From Cyanobacteria bacterium FACHB-DQ100 (GTDB taxonomy: Bacteria; Cyanobacteriota; Cyanobacteriia; Leptolyngbyales; Leptolyngbyaceae), in the NCBI GenBank assembly GCA_014695195.1, contig JACJNW010000026.1:106131-170130 (forward strand): DNA of 64,000 bases. Reading direction: 5' to 3'. Below the pieces are notes generated by a model that made no database searches, was not told where the DNA came from, and saw only the letters and a program-made list of their open reading frames with translations. Every line of letters starts with the position of its first letter. Positions within the stretch are counted from its first letter, which is position 1. Of the stretch, positions 38,299 to 46,696 are shown piece after piece. The translations under genes were made by a program, and so were the position numbers.

Positions 38299-38414
38299 AA
38301 CTTGTAAAATTACCCTTGAAAGCTGTCGAGTCCGATTACCAGGAGTCCATTTTCAGTTTCAGGCAGGAGAAATGGGATGAGCGAGACTGGGAAATCTATA
38401 CCCGTAGACTGGCT
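38295..38414 (+). pseudogene. Unknown gene truncated by IS6 end
   Basis: GTG 38295 opens a frame reading KLVKLPLKAVESDYQESIF, then EKWDERDWEIYTRRLAG. It is then cut by IS6 type B end sequence at 38415. It overlaps the preceding small gene by four bases. The rest of the gene is not found on the far side of the IS (39259 onward), so the tail was deleted. The function is unknown. Confidence 0.45.
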
Positions 38415-39258
38415 GGTTGTGTCGCAAAAATGATGGTTCTGTTGCAAAGATCTTAAAGTGACAAACGAACGGGTCTCGTTCGCGTTGCTTTAAGCACTCA
38501 CTCCGAAGAGTTTGTTGATAAACTCGGCTTGAGACACACTATTCCCTCGACTGATCCCTTTCACTTGCCCTTTGCGCATCATCGCCATTGCCTCGATTCC
38601 TCGTAGCGTTCTCCTTGCTGTGTTGAACGACTGAAATCCCAGCATCGGTATGACAACCCGTTTGATGTTGCGGTGGTCTTGCTCAATGACGTTGTTCAAA
38701 TACTTGCTTTGCCGTAATTCGGTCTCAGTTTTCAATGTCTTGTCTTGCTTTAATTCATTCATCGCCACGGGATACGCAGCATTTTTATCCACACTAATCA
38801 CTCGGGGAGTTTGAGTATGCTTTGCTCCCAGCACTTTGCGAAAAAAGCGTGCCGCCGCCTTCCCATTCCGCTTCGCACTCAGCATAAAGTCCAACGTGTT
38901 GCCCTCAGAATCCACGGCACGGTACAGGTATTTCCACTCCCCTCGGACTTTGATGTACGTTTCGTCAACCCTCCAGGAATCATTCGTGGGGTTCAAGAAT
39001 GGACGGATGCGTTTGTCTATTTCTGGCGCGAATTTCAGTACCCAGCGATTGAGGGTCGAATGATCCACCTCGACGCCGCGCTCTTGCATCATTTCCTCTA
39101 AGTCTCGGTAGCTCAGAGAATAACGACAATACCAGCGCACATTCAGCAAGATGATTTCTGGGAGAAAATGATGCCATTTGAACAGAGAGTTCGCCGTCAT
39201 TTTGAGCAGGATCAGAGAAAATTGGGCTTCCACACCTTACCATTTTTGCGACATAACC
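38415..39258 (-). mobile_element. IS6-family element type B, intact, plus extra IS end
   Basis: The element proper spans 38435-39258 (824 bp), with ends GGTTCTGTTGCAAAG and the complement of GGTTATGTCGCAAAAATGG. Abutting its left end is a further 20 bp (38415-38434) identical in type to the other IS6 B terminus (GGTTGTGTCGCAAAAATG), a scar of an earlier insertion or cointegrate resolution. No 8-bp duplication is seen. It splits unrelated truncated genes on its two sides. Confidence 0.75.
38490..39200 (-). CDS. IS6-family transposase type B, intact
   Basis: The 236-residue transposase starts MTANSLFKWHHFLPEIIL. The DDE residues are in WRVDETYIKV, SVDKNAAYPV and VIEQDHRNIK, and an N-terminal HTH region (SYRDLEEMMQERGVEV) is present. 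The frame runs 11 codons further upstream to 39233, but the ATG at 39200 is the family start. It is complete and likely active. It could mobilise the related broken copy at 35.1 kb in trans. Confidence 0.88.
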   Translation of the reverse strand: MTANSLFKWHHFLPEIILLNVRWYCRYSLSYRDLEEMMQERGVEVDHSTLNRWVLKFAPEIDKRIRPFLNPTNDSWRVDETYIKVRGEWKYLYRAVDSEGNTLDFMLSAKRNGKAAARFFRKVLGAKHTQTPRVISVDKNAAYPVAMNELKQDKTLKTETELRQSKYLNNVIEQDHRNIKRVVIPMLGFQSFNTARRTLRGIEAMAMMRKGQVKGISRGNSVSQAEFINKLFGVSA

Positions 39259-39504
39259 GCTGATACACAGTTGGGCTGTGTAGGCTACCGTGTTGGGAAT
39301 TGAGAGCGGTGCGTCCGGTTTGCCAAAAAGAAGTGGTAGATAGACTGTAAAGCCTGCATCAACAATGCGCCGCGCTAAGTCAACGCATTCTGGAATCATT
39401 CCCGGTAGTTCATGCATAAGAATAACAGCAGGTCCATCGCCTTTGTGGAAGACACGACGATTGAGTCCATCATCAGAAAAATCAAACCCAACAAAGTCAT
39501 GCAT
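39259..39504 (-). pseudogene. Dienelactone-hydrolase-like gene, N-terminal fragment
   Basis: The minus strand encodes MHDFVGFDFSDDGLNRRVFH, then GPAVILMHELPGM (the oxyanion-hole region of an alpha/beta hydrolase) and the LARRIVDAGFTVYLPLLFGKP segment. It is then cut by the IS6 right end after about 80 residues. The catalytic Cys/Asp/His part is missing. AAGGAA precedes the ATG. The remainder is not on the other side of the IS. Confidence 0.75.
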
Positions 39505-39595
39505 TGAAATTTTCCTTGCCTAGCAGTAAAGGTTCAGCATAAAAGCGGCTGTGCTCAAATTATATCTGTAGCAATCTTTAGAGGATATCAAAAAC

Positions 39596-40417
39596 GGTAC
39601 TGTCAACTTAACCGGGAGTAGTTAAAATTAAGCACGGTCATCCCTCAATCGTCAGTCTCACTCCAGTTTACGCAACATCTTTCACACTAGTGATTTCTCA
39701 CCAATCCTCTAAGCGTTGGCGCATCTGTTCTCGGTATCGTTTTGCACTCAGGTCATGTTGCTTGGGATGAAAGTGGGATCGAATCGGGTCAGCAGTAGAG
39801 ACAAATCGTTGCGCTTTCCCTGGAGACTTCGTCGCATTCGTCGTTCTCGCACTCGGGTCGATTGGTAAGAGTTCTCCGCCCGATTGTTCAACCCTTTGTG
39901 CTGTCGATGCTCCACACTTGGCATCACTCGTTTCTTTGCCGCTTCGTAACTCTTCAGCTTGTCGGTCACCCGTGGCACGAAGCTCTGTTTCTTCAACAGC
40001 TTACGGAAGAATCGCTCTGCTGCCTTCGTGTCTCGATGTCGTTGCAGCAAGACATCCAGCACGTTTCCTTCACTGTCCACCGCCCGCCACAAATAGTATT
40101 GCTGCTTTTTGATTGTGACCACCATTTCATCGAGATGCCATTTGTCCCTGATGTAGGAACGCTTGCGCTGTAACTGATTGGCGTATTGCTGTCCGAACTT
40201 CTGACACCATTCTCGAATCGTTTCGTAGGTTACCTCGATGCCCCAGTACAGCATCATTTTCTCGATATCTCAGTAGCTCAAGGGAAAAGTGTAATACAGC
40301 CAAACACAGTAACTGATGATTTCACCGGGAAATCGATGGCGGGAATACATGGGCAAGCAGATGCGATCAACATTGGATTGGATCAGTCCGATTATTCTAC
40401 GTTCCGATTAACCTGAC
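39596..40417 (-). mobile_element. IS6-family element type A, decayed copy
   Basis: The left end GGTACTGTCAACTTAACC (39596) pairs with ATTAACCTGAC at the right end (about 40407-40417), where the outer 6 bases are missing. The contained transposase is broken. The neighbouring IS110 region begins right after, so the missing bases may have been lost when one element landed against the other. Confidence 0.7.
39748..40360 (-). pseudogene. IS6-family transposase type A, mutated
   Basis: Relative to the copy at 52042-52665, an N-terminal CGA became TGA (after FPLSY, near 40273). Two codons are missing before the second catalytic Asp (VPRVTDKLK against VPRVMVTDKLK). A frameshift after RRMRRS scrambles the C-terminus. 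The first Asp (WHLDEMVV) and Glu (NRAENSY) remain. It is inactive. Confidence 0.8.
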
Positions 40418-40420
40418 TGC

Positions 40421-40637
40421 GAGGATAGAAGAGTCTTTCTGCTGCCAATCTGACTCATAACCTGACCGGCTTTGTGCCTTTGTATTGATTTGTCGATTGG
40501 CAGCAGAAAGACCCTTGTTGTTTGTGTGGCTTGGGCATCGTGACCTGATAGGAGCCTGGCTTGAAAAAGTCCCATCGCAGTCTTGTCCGCTCACCCAGTC
40601 CTGCAAGCAGTTCTGCTCTTCAATCAGGCGGTGAACG
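40421..40637 (+). ncRNA. Candidate IS110 bridge-RNA region
   Basis: The 217 bases between the IS6 end and the IS110 start codon hold no ORF but strong structure. A perfect 18-bp inverted repeat (40433-40450 with 40495-40512) encloses a 44-base loop. In the IS110 group, a structured non-coding RNA from the 5' end (bridge RNA) guides target and donor recognition, and its size and location would fit here. Expression, and the exact element end, cannot be judged from sequence alone. Confidence 0.4.
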
Positions 40638-41716
40638 ATGACACAGAACACAATTGATTCGACTCAGATCATCATCGGTGTAGATACACACAAAGACACT
40701 CACGCTGCGGTGGCTCTGAATGCCTTAGGCACACGATTAGGAGAGCGCATCGAGCCTGCCACGCCAGCAGGATACCAACAATTGTTGAATTGGGCGAAGA
40801 CGTTCGGACAACAGGTTGCATTTGGCGTAGAAGGAACCGGATCATATGGCAAGGGTCTGACCCAGTTCCTGCGTCGTCAAGGACTGAAAGTGGTGGAAGT
40901 GAGCCGCCCTTGTCGTCGAGGACAGCAACGATTGTAGGGCAAAGATGATCTGCTCGATGCAGAAGATGCGGCTCGACAAGTGCTAGCTGGACAAGCCACA
41001 GCAACGCCGAAATCGAGTGAAGGAGCAGTGGAAATGATCCGGATTCTCAAAGCAGCACGAGATACCGCCGTCAAAGCACAGACACAAGTCATGGTCGCAC
41101 TCAAAGCGATGATTGTCACCGCCGATGCAGCACTACGAGCACAGTTGGAACCCCTGTCCACTCCTCAGTTGATCAAAGCGTGTCAACAACTCGAAGTTGG
41201 GACACTTGATACGCCGATAGCGGCAATGCGCTATGCCCTCGCGGCAATGGCAAAACGATGGGCACAGTTGCATGAGGAAATTGAAACGCATACCCAGCAC
41301 CTGACAACGCTCACTCAAGCAGCAGCCCCTGAATTAGTGCAAGCGTTTGGTATTGGCACCGATACGGCCGCCGAGATGCTGATCACCTTTGGTGAGAATG
41401 CCGAGCGCGTCCATTCTGAAGCTGCCTTTGCCAAGATGTGCGGCGTTTGTCTGATTCCAGCGTCTTCCGGCAAAACTCAGCGGCATCGCCTCAACCGAGG
41501 TGGGAACCGTCAGGCGAATGCTGCCCTATTTCGCGTGGTCATTGTCCGAATGCGATGCACCAGCCGACCCAGGACTACGTTACCCGTCGCACCGCACAAG
41601 GACTGTCGAAACGAGAGATCATTCGCTGTCTCAAACGCTACGTGGCAAGAGAGATTTATCACCTCATTCGCAAGCCACGCTCAACTTCCGAAGTGCCTGA
41701 CGTGAGTCAGGCTTAA
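40638..41716 (+). pseudogene. IS110-family transposase with stop and frameshift
   Basis: The N-terminal RuvC-like DEDD domain (IIGVDTHKDTHAAV, then the Glu in GVEGTGSYG) is followed by TAG at 40935-40937 within the GQQRLRGKDDLLDAEDAA motif. The C-terminal domain (LVQAFGIGTDTAAEM, SSGKTQRHRLNRGGNRQAN) then reads on in the same frame until a one-base deletion near 41557 shifts the last 50 codons. The fragment at 12 kb lacks that deletion, so the two lesions are specific to this copy. It is probably inactive as read. Confidence 0.88.
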
Positions 41717-42057
41717 GAACACAAAAAACACTTGACATCTATAGGAGCATCAATACCAGCCGATTGCATTCCCGAACGAGGATGGTACCCACATGGGTAA
41801 TCTCTGGTGCGATACCGCCACAAGGTTCAGATTGCGCTCTGAGGATTTCCGTTGTAAGTCTACAAGCGGTTTCTAGCATTCGCCCTAGGTACCAGGCTTT
41901 AAAGACAACACAGGATACTCAAGAGACGACAGAGGATGAACCTCCGAATCCTGATATCCTGATAATGAGTGGGCTTGACCTAGATGCAACTTAATCTAAC
42001 AGATGGTAGTTATCAGTTCTCCCCTCTAGATTGCACTGCTGCAATCACGCCCATGAT
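41717..42057. other. IS110 right end and unassigned stretch
   Basis: Bases 41717-41752 are the non-coding right end of the IS110 element, matching the end at 12.04 kb up to ATAGGAGCATCA. Beyond it, the minus strand from about 41920 reads VVFKAWYLGRMLETACRLTT, then APEITHVGTILVRECNRL, and stops at the IS. This looks like a gene fragment cut by IS110, but I cannot name it. A plus-strand frame (41764-41994) overlaps it and is less convincing. Confidence 0.35.
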
Positions 42058-43623
42058 TCAATCCATTAGAATCCCAACCGCTCCGTCTCGCCGTCGATCA
42101 CCCGCCCCGGCAAACTCTCCACTTTGGCTACGAGTCACGGCATGAACACCACCAAAAAACATATTTTGCTGCTGCCACAGCTCTAGCACTTGATCAAATG
42201 GAAAAATGCTGCGGTCAACCACCAGTGACTCAGAGGTTGGTTCCAGGTTAAATACTCCATCTTCCCAATGGATTCGCGGACTGTTCACTGCCTGCTCTAC
42301 CGACAGGTTGAAATCTAGCAGATTGGAAATCACCTGCAAGATCGCCGTGCGAATTCGATTAGAGCCGCCAGAACCGAGCACAATCTCTGGCTGATGCTGC
42401 CGCAGAATCATTGTTGGAGCCATCATTGAGGAGATACGGACGTTCTCCTGCCAGCTGTGAAAGCCATGCGGATGCAGGTCGGCTTCTCCCAGCATGTTGT
42501 TGGTCATGATTCCCGTCCCCGGAATCACATAACCCGAACCTTCACCGTTAGAAGTCGTGACGCTGGCGGCGTTGCCTTCACTGTCAATGGCACTAAGATG
42601 AGTTGTGCTGCCCCATTTATTGACTGGATGAGGACTTAACTGCTGGGCATAGGTAGCCAAATGGGCAGACGCTAAAAATTGCTTTGCTACGTCAGCCTGA
42701 TAGAGATTGGCATCAAAACCATCGGCTCTGGCTCGGTTAGTTAGCTGCATAACGCGAGCCAACAGGCGCACTTGTTCAGTCGAGCCAAATTTCAGCTTTG
42801 GCAAATCTGTGCCTTCTAGCAATGCTAGCGCAAAAGCAATCAGTGCTCCCCCGGAACTGGGCGGTGGATTGGTGAGAAAAGTTCTGCCGCGATAGCTGGT
42901 TGTCAGCGGCTGCCGCTCAATTACCTGATAATGATGCAAATCAGCTAGCGTTAAATAGCCCCCCTGCGCTTGACAGTCTTTCACAAGCTGATGGGCAATC
43001 TCGCCCCTGTAGAAGCCGTCGGCACCCTCTGCCGCTAGGTAGGACAGCGTTTCCGCCAAATCGGGCATCGTAATCAGCGCTCCGGGCTGCGGTAACGCTC
43101 CTTGCACGGTAAAGACCTGCCGTGAGCCAGGGTTATTGAGCAAAATCGGTGCCAAAATCTGATAACAGTAGCTCTGGAAGGTAGTGACTTCAACTCCAGT
43201 TTTGGCGTAGTGAATGGCGGGTTCAGCGACCCAAGCTAACGGCAACCGTCCCAGTCGTCGATGGACGTGCAGCAGTCCGCCGATCGTGCCCGGAACGGCA
43301 ATTGAACCCAGCCCAATATGAAACTCTTGTGAAACGCTGCCAAATCTGACTTGCGCTGGGTAAAAATCAACTGCATCTCGCGGGCGCTTCTGGCGTGGCG
43401 TTTGAGTGAAAAAGTCAAATAGAACGTTTTCTCCAGCCTGCGTATGCGCGAGCAGAAAGCCACCGCCTGCGGGAGAAGTCAAAGTGGGTTCAGCGACAAA
43501 AGATGCCATGACTGCTGCCACAACCGCATCAAAGACATTGCCCCCCAGCCGAAACATCTCTAACCCGGCTTCGACGGTTTTGGCGTGTCCTGCGGCGATC
43601 GCACCTTGAATTTTTGGGGGCAT
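42058..43623 (-). CDS. ggt: Gamma-glutamyltransferase
   Basis: The enzyme hydrolyses or transfers the gamma-glutamyl group of glutathione. The 521-residue proenzyme has the N-terminal SPAGGGFLLAH motif, the autoprocessing and nucleophilic Thr in STTHLSAIDSEGNA, and the GSGGSNRIRTAILQV binding loop. There is no clear signal peptide, so it may stay in the cytoplasm, unlike many bacterial GGTs. The complete frame starts at ATG 43623. No linked glutathione genes are intact; a broken GST lies at 30.6 kb. Confidence 0.92.
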   Translation of the reverse strand: MPPKIQGAIAAGHAKTVEAGLEMFRLGGNVFDAVVAAVMASFVAEPTLTSPAGGGFLLAHTQAGENVLFDFFTQTPRQKRPRDAVDFYPAQVRFGSVSQEFHIGLGSIAVPGTIGGLLHVHRRLGRLPLAWVAEPAIHYAKTGVEVTTFQSYCYQILAPILLNNPGSRQVFTVQGALPQPGALITMPDLAETLSYLAAEGADGFYRGEIAHQLVKDCQAQGGYLTLADLHHYQVIERQPLTTSYRGRTFLTNPPPSSGGALIAFALALLEGTDLPKLKFGSTEQVRLLARVMQLTNRARADGFDANLYQADVAKQFLASAHLATYAQQLSPHPVNKWGSTTHLSAIDSEGNAASVTTSNGEGSGYVIPGTGIMTNNMLGEADLHPHGFHSWQENVRISSMMAPTMILRQHQPEIVLGSGGSNRIRTAILQVISNLLDFNLSVEQAVNSPRIHWEDGVFNLEPTSESLVVDRSIFPFDQVLELWQQQNMFFGGVHAVTRSQSGEFAGAGDRRRDGAVGILMD

Positions 43624-43842
43624 AGGGGCTGTTTTAACTTTTTTAACTTTTGAGTGTTGAGTTAGTTTACATAAGAAATGCTTTTACAAGACGGCTCTAC
43701 TTCGCCTCACAACGAAACTTGTCCTCCTCCTGTCGCTGAAGTTCCTTCGGTGTATCTCAAGCACAATTTACCAACGAATTTATCAACGCAATGTTTTGAG
43801 TAAGCAATGACTCGATTGCCGCCTCGATCGTCGATTGATTGC

Positions 43843-45207
43843 TTAGGCAAGTCCACGATCGCCAGGATAAGCAGAAATACTTTGTTCAAAACTAAAAAAG
43901 TTACCCGGATCGTATTGCTGTTTTACCTGCTTCAATCGTTGCCAATTACTTCCGTAGTAGGCGGTTTGCCAGTTTTTAATCGAGCGATCGCAGTAATTTA
44001 CGTAGCATCCCCCGGTGACATACGGCTGCATCGCTGAGCGGAAGTTCTGCACCCAGTTAATGTGAGCAGCCTGCTCCTGCGTTTTTGTCCAATATGCCTG
44101 ATATTGAATGTTCCACTTCACTTGGCGATGGAAGAAAGCGGTGGCACCAGAGGGAATTTTGGCGATCGCGCCACCATAACTATCAAATTGCAGCACCACA
44201 TTCTGACTCGGCGCTTGCCTAAGGAATTGAACAATCGTCGCAATGCCCTTTGCATCCAATGGACGAGCAACATAATCAGAAGCATTCTTGAATTTCGTCT
44301 GTGAACCATGCCAATGGGCTAAGCGCTTTGGATAATCTGGCTTCAACCCAGCAAAGGCATAAATTGCTCCCAAGTAAGGCAATGTCTCGAACGAGCTTTC
44401 TTTCGGTGCGATTGAGAATAAAGGCGCGAGTACATTGCGTAATTCTGCTTCGGTTCCCACAAATTGCCCCACCACGTAGACCGAGCTTCCCGGTGTGAGT
44501 TTCAAAATGCTCGTATGGCGATCGTCACTCTCTGGTGCAAAAGCTTGCCACTGTTGAATCACTCGCTCTATCTCGCTAGCATCCCATTTGAGTTGATAGA
44601 CGGTGACTTTATCGATCGCATGAGTTTGGAACTTCAGTGCCGTCACAATACCAAAATTTCCACCTCCACCACCCCGCAATGCCCAGAACAGATCGCTATT
44701 CTGAGTCGCACTGGCGACAATGAGTTTTCCCACAGCCGTTACCATTTCCACAGATTGCAAGCTATCACAAGTCAATCCTTTCCAGCGAGCGAGTAATCCA
44801 TAGCCGCCTCCTAGTGTCAATCCGGTAATGCCCACCGTTGCACAAGACCCACCTGGAATGGTTACCCCTTCTGCGGCAAGGGTTTCATAAATCGGAACGA
44901 GTTCTGCGCCAGCTTGAATGGTTACTTGTCCTGTGGTGCGATCGAATCGAATCTGCTCCATGTCATTGAGATCAATAATCAGCGCATCATCTGCAACCGA
45001 AAACGCCTCATAACTGTGCCGTCCGCCCCGAACTCGTACTGGAACTCCGCTCATCTGCGCCCAATTTACAGCGTTGACGACATCTTGCACAGACTGACAG
45101 AAGACGATCGCCAGTGGCGAGGCAGCAAATCGCGTATTGAAGTTCAGACGCGCATCTGCATACCCTACTTCGCCTGCGTAAATGACTTTTCCAGTGAGTT
45201 CAGCCAT
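43843..45207 (-). CDS. FAD-linked oxidoreductase of the berberine-bridge type
   Basis: This 454-residue protein has a PCMH-type FAD-binding domain: VRVRGGRHSYEAFS with the His that can be covalently flavinylated, and GGSCATVGITGLTLGGGYG with a Cys at the second possible attachment site. The C-terminal BBE motif YVNYCDRSI, then QVKQQYDPGNFFSFEQSI, is present. Such oxidases act on sugars or secondary metabolites; the substrate is unknown here. No signal peptide is seen. The 219-base gap to ggt holds no clear gene. Confidence 0.9.
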   Translation of the reverse strand: MAELTGKVIYAGEVGYADARLNFNTRFAASPLAIVFCQSVQDVVNAVNWAQMSGVPVRVRGGRHSYEAFSVADDALIIDLNDMEQIRFDRTTGQVTIQAGAELVPIYETLAAEGVTIPGGSCATVGITGLTLGGGYGLLARWKGLTCDSLQSVEMVTAVGKLIVASATQNSDLFWALRGGGGGNFGIVTALKFQTHAIDKVTVYQLKWDASEIERVIQQWQAFAPESDDRHTSILKLTPGSSVYVVGQFVGTEAELRNVLAPLFSIAPKESSFETLPYLGAIYAFAGLKPDYPKRLAHWHGSQTKFKNASDYVARPLDAKGIATIVQFLRQAPSQNVVLQFDSYGGAIAKIPSGATAFFHRQVKWNIQYQAYWTKTQEQAAHINWVQNFRSAMQPYVTGGCYVNYCDRSIKNWQTAYYGSNWQRLKQVKQQYDPGNFFSFEQSISAYPGDRGLA

Positions 45208-45428
45208 TATATTGTCCCAAATCGCTTGCTTTTCATAGACACAAGCAAACTGAGGAGCATTTCAGAAAATTCGCACTGGAGAATAGCGATTCCAATCCGT
45301 ATTTCCCTCCCTGAGACGAACCAGAAAGAGACGGTAATTACGGTAGTAGAAAAATGAGAAAGTGTTTCACACTTCGTTACATTAAAGAAGAAAGAGCAAA
45401 GGCGCTCATAACAGCGGAGGTACCCGAT

Positions 45429-46553
45429 ATGAATAACAACATTCGTGTCGGCAGTTTGTTTGGAATTCCTTTCTATGTCAACCCGTCCTGGTTTTTGGTG
45501 TTGGGTTTAGTCACCTTCAGCTATGGCTCAGGATTGGCAGCCCAATTCCCAAATTTACCCTCAGGGCTATCTTGGGGTTTAGGGTTGTTCACAGCGCTAT
45601 TGTTATTTGGCTCTGTGCTGGCTCACGAACTCGGACACAGCTTTGTAGCGTTGAAGCAGGGCGTGGGCGTTAGATCCATTACGTTGTTCCTATTTGGGGG
45701 ATTAGCAAGTTTAGAAAAAGAGTCGGAAACCCCAGCCGAGGCATTTCAGGTCGCGATCGCAGGCCCCTTAGTCAGTTTGCTCCTCGCTGGCTTAGCGACG
45801 CTTTTTGCAGTCGGTACTGAGGTATCTGGCGCACCTGCCGCAATCTTGGGCGTCTTGGTCTCGGTTAACTTAGCGTTAGCGCTCTTTAATCTCATTCCGG
45901 GTTTGCCGCTTGATGGTGGCAACATTCTGAAAGCATTGGTTTGGAAAGTGACGGGCAGCCCTTACAAAGGGATGAAGTTTGCAGGTCGGGTGGGTCAACT
46001 GATCGGTTGGCTGGCGATCGCATCAGGACTTCTGCCGCTAGTTGTCTTTGGCAGTGGGCTGAACTTCTGGAATATCCTGATTGGCTGGTTCTTACTCCAA
46101 AATGCTAGTCAAGCTGCCCAATCTGGTGTGGTCTTGGATAAATTAGCAGGGCTGACGGCATCTGATGCAGTTAGCGCAAGTAGTCCGGTTGTTGCTGCTT
46201 CGTCAACATTGCGAGCGTTTGCCGACCAGCGGATTCTGGATCAGCGGGTATGGCAGAAGTTTTTAGTCACGAATTCTGATGGGCAACTCATTGGTACTCT
46301 TGCCATCGACGATTTGAAAGCAATTCCGAGTGAGCTCTGGTCTGAAACCTTGGTTCAATCCCTTGTAAAACCGCTTGATCCATCCTTAATGGTGCAGAGC
46401 GATCGTCCCCTATCAGAAGTGGTGACCTTCTTGGAAGAACGTAAGTTAACGGCACTCTCTGTTATCCAAGAGGACAATGTCTTAGTGGGCTTGCTGGAAA
46501 AAACTGCGATCGTGAATCTGCTACAGAATCGCGTACAAACTGCTCCGGCTTAG
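45429..46553 (+). CDS. Site-2-protease-type M50 metalloprotease with CBS-like tail
   Basis: The 374-residue membrane protease has a HELGH zinc motif in a membrane helix (LAHELGHSFVAL) and the third zinc ligand in LIPGLPLDGGNIL, plus about six hydrophobic segments. The last 110 residues form a degenerate CBS-domain pair (VGLLEKTAIVNLL). These rhomboid-like intramembrane proteases cut membrane-bound regulators. The frame opens at 45354, but ATG 45429 (MNNNIRVGSLFGIPF) is chosen: GGAGG lies 8 bases upstream and homology starts there. Confidence 0.92.
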   Translation: MNNNIRVGSLFGIPFYVNPSWFLVLGLVTFSYGSGLAAQFPNLPSGLSWGLGLFTALLLFGSVLAHELGHSFVALKQGVGVRSITLFLFGGLASLEKESETPAEAFQVAIAGPLVSLLLAGLATLFAVGTEVSGAPAAILGVLVSVNLALALFNLIPGLPLDGGNILKALVWKVTGSPYKGMKFAGRVGQLIGWLAIASGLLPLVVFGSGLNFWNILIGWFLLQNASQAAQSGVVLDKLAGLTASDAVSASSPVVAASSTLRAFADQRILDQRVWQKFLVTNSDGQLIGTLAIDDLKAIPSELWSETLVQSLVKPLDPSLMVQSDRPLSEVVTFLEERKLTALSVIQEDNVLVGLLEKTAIVNLLQNRVQTAPA

Positions 46554-46632
46554 ACTCAGCATAAACGGTACGGTGATCATCCGATGACCCGTATGGATGA
46601 CAGACCTGAAATCAAGAACAGTCAGCATGGTG

Positions 46633-46673
46633 AAACTTCAGGGGAGTGGGCAACTGCTCTCCTGAAGTTTTTT
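46633..46673 (+). terminator. Rho-independent terminator after M50 protease gene
   Basis: ACTTCAGGGGAG pairs with CTCTCCTGAAGT (one G-T type mismatch) across a short loop, and the right arm runs into TTTTTT on the plus strand. It is placed 80 bases after the M50 stop and 23 bases before the convergent molybdopterin enzyme stop, so it may serve both. Confidence 0.75.
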
Positions 46674-46696
46674 GCATACCTTAGCTTGATGGCGGC

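Noticed and set aside
40433..40512. 18-bp inverted repeat as a transcription terminator
   Set aside because: The loop is 44 bases and no T-run follows on either strand.
40935..40937. TAG in the IS110 transposase as recoded amino acid
   Set aside because: A frameshift further on and a broken second copy point to ordinary decay.
41764..41994. Plus-strand 76-codon ORF
   Set aside because: It has no ribosome-binding site or family pattern, and the minus strand looks more protein-like.
43707..43842. Possible IS6 type B tail (GVSQAQFTNEFINA)
   Set aside because: Similarity to the transposase C-terminus is short and no terminal repeat is present nearby.
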